Shown: positions 5,421-7,537 of the stretch, one piece after another
Numbering within the stretch: the stretch's first letter is position 1
Layout of the letters: each line of letters opens with the position of its first letter
Source: Anaeroplasmataceae bacterium
GTDB taxonomy: Bacteria; Bacillota_I; Bacilli_A; Acholeplasmatales; Anaeroplasmataceae
Assembly (NCBI GenBank): GCA_029050385.1
Contig: JAIDMV010000253.1
Location: 1-7,537, forward strand
Length of the DNA stretch: 7,537 bases
Direction of reading: 5' to 3'
Notes under the pieces: generated by a model
Told to the model about the DNA's origin: nothing
The model's database searches: none
What the model saw: only the letters and a program-made list of their open reading frames with translations
Made by a program: the position numbers and the translations under genes

Positions 5421-6182
5421 TTATTTAGATTCTAAATAATAAACATACTCTACCCCGTCATTATCAAAATAACGGTAATAGGTTATATAGGTTTCTCCAC
5501 TAATAAGTAAATCATAAATAGAAGTTGTAAAGCCATCCTTATTCAAATTTACTCCAACAGGCTCAAATGCCTTTGCAACTAAATCGCTACAATAGGATTT
5601 GTTGTCTGTATCAAACAAGAATGAATAGTTATAAGGATCTCCAGCAAGAGCTAATCCTCTAGCTACAGTTCTTGTACGTTCCTCTTCTGTCATATGAACT
5701 CTCAATCCTATGATAGGATACTTATATTCATTCCAATAGGTTTTAGAGTATGTATCTGCTAAATTCAAGTCACTATTCAGTCCTGAGGATTCAATTGTAT
5801 ACATTGAACTAATGTCATCTATTTGATCCTCATAGTCATCTAAAACTAATGCTGCATGTCCTCCTGCAAAAAAGGAAACAATTTCATGAATAAGAGGGAT
5901 TTCTAATTCAGACTTCAATGTAATAAGAATATCTCCAGCATTTCCTGGATAATAATCACTCCCTATTTTTTCTACAGTTGGTCTTTCCTCATCTGATGGA
6001 ACAATGTATACTTTAAGCATACTTGAAGAAGCCTCTTCATCAAATACAGCTTTACTCTTAAAATTTTCAATTAATATATCGGAATAAATGGTTTTCGTAA
6101 TTGCAGAAGTAAGTCCACCTACCGCTACAAATAATACCGCAGTTTCTATTCCAATCAGTATCATCTTAATTATTTTTTTCAT
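5421..6182 (-). CDS. Membrane-anchored YiiX-like permuted papain-fold (NlpC/P60 superfamily) hydrolase
   Basis: The 253-residue protein begins with a Lys-rich stretch and one hydrophobic helix (about 5-29), a signal anchor or uncleaved signal, so the rest should face outside. The catalytic-looking domain follows the order of circularly permuted papain-fold enzymes such as YiiX: G-D-I-L-I (83-87), a histidine in GGHAALVL (His109), an acidic residue in T-I-E-S-S (Glu131), and a late cysteine in S-Y-C-S-D-L-V (Cys198). Relatives are thought to cleave or form amide or ester bonds in peptidoglycan, lipids or small amides; the substrate here is unknown. The start is fixed by an in-frame stop only nine bases upstream of the ATG, and unlike its neighbours the gene has no properly spaced Shine-Dalgarno. 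It lies 13 bases before dnaX, so the two are probably co-transcribed. Confidence 0.75.
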   Translation of the reverse strand: MKKIIKMILIGIETAVLFVAVGGLTSAITKTIYSDILIENFKSKAVFDEEASSSMLKVYIVPSDEERPTVEKIGSDYYPGNAGDILITLKSELEIPLIHEIVSFFAGGHAALVLDDYEDQIDDISSMYTIESSGLNSDLNLADTYSKTYWNEYKYPIIGLRVHMTEEERTRTVARGLALAGDPYNYSFLFDTDNKSYCSDLVAKAFEPVGVNLNKDGFTTSIYDLLISGETYITYYRYFDNDGVEYVYYLESK

Positions 6183-6188
6183 ACTTCT

Positions 6189-6197
6189 ATTTTACCA
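6189..6197 (-). promoter_or_regulatory. Extended -10 promoter candidate immediately before the YiiX-like gene
   Basis: On the minus strand TGGTAAAAT (6197-6189) fits an extended -10 (TG, one base, TAAAAT). The hexamer ends six bases before the ATG, which puts the expected transcription start at or next to the A of the start codon. No good -35 is present at 16-18 bp (the best is ATACCA at 18 bp, three of six), which an extended -10 can tolerate. If used, it would give a leaderless mRNA feeding the YiiX-like gene and dnaX. Confidence 0.45.
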
Positions 6198-6232
6198 TAT
6201 TCTATATAAAATTGGTATACTTTTAGAAGAGA

Positions 6233-6682
6233 TTATTCATATTCCTTTGGTCCAGTATATGGTTCAAATTGTCCTTCAAATAAAACCTCTTCAATAATTT
6301 GAGCACAATCCATAGCACATCCTCTACAGCTTCTCAAACGATCTGTTATACCATCAGTACCTCTTAATATCTTACATATAGAAGTTGTGTTCATTTCCTC
6401 AAAGCGGTCAATCATCTTATGACCAATATCAAATGTTGCAAGTTTAGATGCTGGCTTTGCCATATTGGCATCACTATTTTTTAATCCAGCTGCTAAGACC
6501 ATGGCACAAACAGAACCACAGGTTCTATACTCTTTTGAAATTCCTAAACCAAAGCCTTCAGATACTCTGAATGCAGTCACCTCGTCAATTCCTAATAAGT
6601 CTGCATAGGTACAGATTACAGCTTGACAACAATTGTATCCATTCTTATGTCTTTTAGCTGCTTCAATTACTCTACTTTCCAT
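6233..6682 (-). CDS. C_GCAxxG_C_C family putative redox-active protein
   Basis: The 149-residue soluble protein matches the family named for its cysteine pattern. It has an N-terminal N-C-C-Q-A-V motif (Cys18, Cys19), a G-F-G-L-G-I glycine motif (43-48), T-C-G-S-V-C-A (Cys55, Cys59), then Cys103 (S-I-C-K-I-L) and a C-terminal cluster R-S-C-R-G-C-A-M-D-C (Cys119, Cys122, Cys126), with nine cysteines in all. Members are small, occur widely in anaerobes, and are thought to bind a metal or cluster or do thiol chemistry; no reaction is established to my knowledge. In the named motif the residue after the second cysteine is usually Gly-Ala, while here the T-C-G-S-V-C-A form is slightly divergent. 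AAGGAGGA about eight bases upstream supports the ATG. The gap from the hydrolase gene upstream is 14 bases, so they share a transcript, and 50 bases separate it from the YiiX-like gene. Confidence 0.88.
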   Translation of the reverse strand: MESRVIEAAKRHKNGYNCCQAVICTYADLLGIDEVTAFRVSEGFGLGISKEYRTCGSVCAMVLAAGLKNSDANMAKPASKLATFDIGHKMIDRFEEMNTTSICKILRGTDGITDRLRSCRGCAMDCAQIIEEVLFEGQFEPYTGPKEYE

Positions 6683-6696
6683 TTTTAATTTCCTCC

Positions 6697-7537
6697 TTAT
6701 TTTTCATGTAAAAATAGTTTAAAGTTTTGTTTCCACATCACACGATATTTTTTAAGCATTTTTCTAAAGAATGCTCTTTGTTTTGATGTTAAATTTTTAT
6801 ATCTTTTGATTATCCCGCGTATAGAACGCAAGGGATGTCTAACCCAATCTAAAACTGTTGAATAGGAATGCTCCATACTCACTTGAAACAGAATTTCAAG
6901 GAATCTTTTTCTAACCTCAATAGAAGCCGTTTCAATAAAATCATGTGTGGTTTTTTCAAAGGTTTTAGAAAATATATTTGCTTTGTCGACAAGTTTAAAT
7001 TTTCCATCTTTTCTTACCACCCAATTATAGGGATCATGCTGAAAAACACTTAATCCCTTCGTTTTAACAAAAATTAAATCTTCGCTATGATATAGTAAAA
7101 TACCTACCATTGCTTCACGACATGTATACTTCTCTATCCGTGTTAATAGCCGCTTCATCTCTTCAGTTTTATGAATATCTGTTTGAAATCCTGGACCATC
7201 ATAATCATAGATAAAAACTATTCTATCTTGAATTTCTTTATTCGCACTATATGCTGCATAAACTGCCAAATTTCCACCCTTAGAATGACCTCCTAAATAT
7301 ATAGGTAAATCTCTTTTTCCTGCTACTCTTTCTAAATAACGCGTAGCTTCTTTTTGAGATGGAATGATATCTAAATAAGACATATTTAAATTTTCTTTCC
7401 AACCTAATAAAGTGATGTCGGTTCCTCTATAAGCTATGAACATAAAGTCTTTAAAAAGAAAAGTCATTGCACAAAACTGTTCTACCTCTTCTACATTAAA
7501 TTGGTTAGAAAAATAGTTCATATGTAACCCTTCATAT
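6697..7537 (-). CDS. Mbeg1-like (DUF2974) alpha/beta hydrolase, 5' end outside the window
   Basis: The frame is open to the right edge. An ATG at 7521 would give 274 residues, but the five codons before it continue in frame (Y-E-G-L-H) and, as I recall the family, are part of the conserved domain, so about 100 N-terminal residues are probably missing. Numbering from that ATG, A-Y-R-G-T-D (30-35) and G-W-K-E-N-L-N-M-S (40-48) are family hallmarks. The nucleophile elbow is GHSKG with Ser80, followed by NLAVYAA. Y-D-G-P-G-F (107-112) comes next, and the likely catalytic histidine is His162 in Q-H-D-P-Y-N-W, with an acid perhaps at Asp147. Relatives are lipase/esterase-like serine hydrolases of unknown substrate. 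The last 40 residues are strongly basic, which could favour membrane or nucleic acid contact. No signal peptide can be judged. It heads the visible operon, 14 bases before the C_GCAxxG_C_C gene. Confidence 0.85.
   Translation of the reverse strand, partial: YEGLHMNYFSNQFNVEEVEQFCAMTFLFKDFMFIAYRGTDITLLGWKENLNMSYLDIIPSQKEATRYLERVAGKRDLPIYLGGHSKGGNLAVYAAYSANKEIQDRIVFIYDYDGPGFQTDIHKTEEMKRLLTRIEKYTCREAMVGILLYHSEDLIFVKTKGLSVFQHDPYNWVVRKDGKFKLVDKANIFSKTFEKTTHDFIETASIEVRKRFLEILFQVSMEHSYSTVLDWVRHPLRSIRGIIKRYKNLTSKQRAFFRKMLKKYRVMWKQNFKLFLHEK

Noticed and set aside
6183..6232. Terminator between the C_GCAxxG gene and the YiiX-like gene
   Set aside because: Only a 5-bp imperfect pairing (TACCA with TGGTA) around a loop of more than 12 bases is possible, with no U-tract after it.
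6088..6297. Plus-strand open frame spanning the start of the YiiX-like gene and the end of the C_GCAxxG gene
   Set aside because: It runs antisense across two well-supported genes. Its hydrophobic character is the mirror of the membrane-anchor codons and AT-rich gap.
6868..7053. Plus-strand open frame inside the Mbeg1-like gene
   Set aside because: It lies wholly opposite a conserved coding region, and its Lys/Phe/Asn/Ser-rich translation shows no domain or ribosome-binding site.
1..7537. CRISPR array, insertion sequence, prophage, tRNA or defence island
   Set aside because: I saw no spaced direct repeats, transposase motifs, terminal inverted repeats, tRNA cloverleaf sequence or restriction/toxin genes. 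The gene content is housekeeping plus small accessory proteins.

Overview
The window reads as ordinary chromosome from a low-GC Firmicute. I infer a member of the Erysipelotrichia or a close relative. The reasons are: very AT-rich codon use; strong AAGGAGG-type Shine-Dalgarno sequences; the Bacillus-like block dnaX-ebfC-recR-bofA; and an RNA polymerase delta subunit (rpoE), which is typical of Bacilli, Erysipelotrichia and mollicute relatives and not of Clostridia. Several accessory membrane and redox proteins are of kinds common in gut anaerobes. The species cannot be fixed from this sequence alone.

Every supported gene lies on the minus strand, so transcription runs from position 7537 toward 1. 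From the right edge, in transcription order: an Mbeg1-like alpha/beta hydrolase that enters from outside the window (6697-7537, 5' end missing); a small cysteine-rich C_GCAxxG_C_C protein (6233-6682); a membrane-anchored, permuted papain-fold (YiiX-like) hydrolase (5421-6182); dnaX (3629-5407); ebfC (3325-3627); recR (2723-3325); a short BofA-family membrane protein (2506-2688); and a DUF1934/YwiB-like protein (2129-2497). Gaps in this run are -1 to 50 bp and I see no convincing terminator inside it, so it may be one long operon with internal promoter(s).

After a 111-bp gap with a good sigma-A promoter comes rpoE (1466-2017), closed by a strong intrinsic terminator. A 130-bp AT-rich gap leads to a small two-helix membrane protein (988-1335). 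A weak terminator follows whose hairpin shares bases with the -35 box of the next promoter. That promoter drives a multi-pass membrane protein of unknown function that runs off the left edge (1-913).

Functionally, the core is replication and repair. DnaX is the clamp-loader ATPase, EbfC is a small nucleoid protein nearly always sited between dnaX and recR, and RecR acts with RecO/RecF in gap repair. RpoE tunes RNA polymerase recycling. BofA controls sporulation protease activity in Bacillus, but its role here is unproven. The hydrolases and the redox protein upstream of dnaX are probably co-transcribed passengers. I found no CRISPR array, insertion sequence, tRNA, rRNA, prophage or defence system. 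The most notable points are an apparently leaderless start for the YiiX-like gene, a hairpin over the bofA ribosome-binding site, and a delta subunit without the lysine tract of the Bacillus protein.
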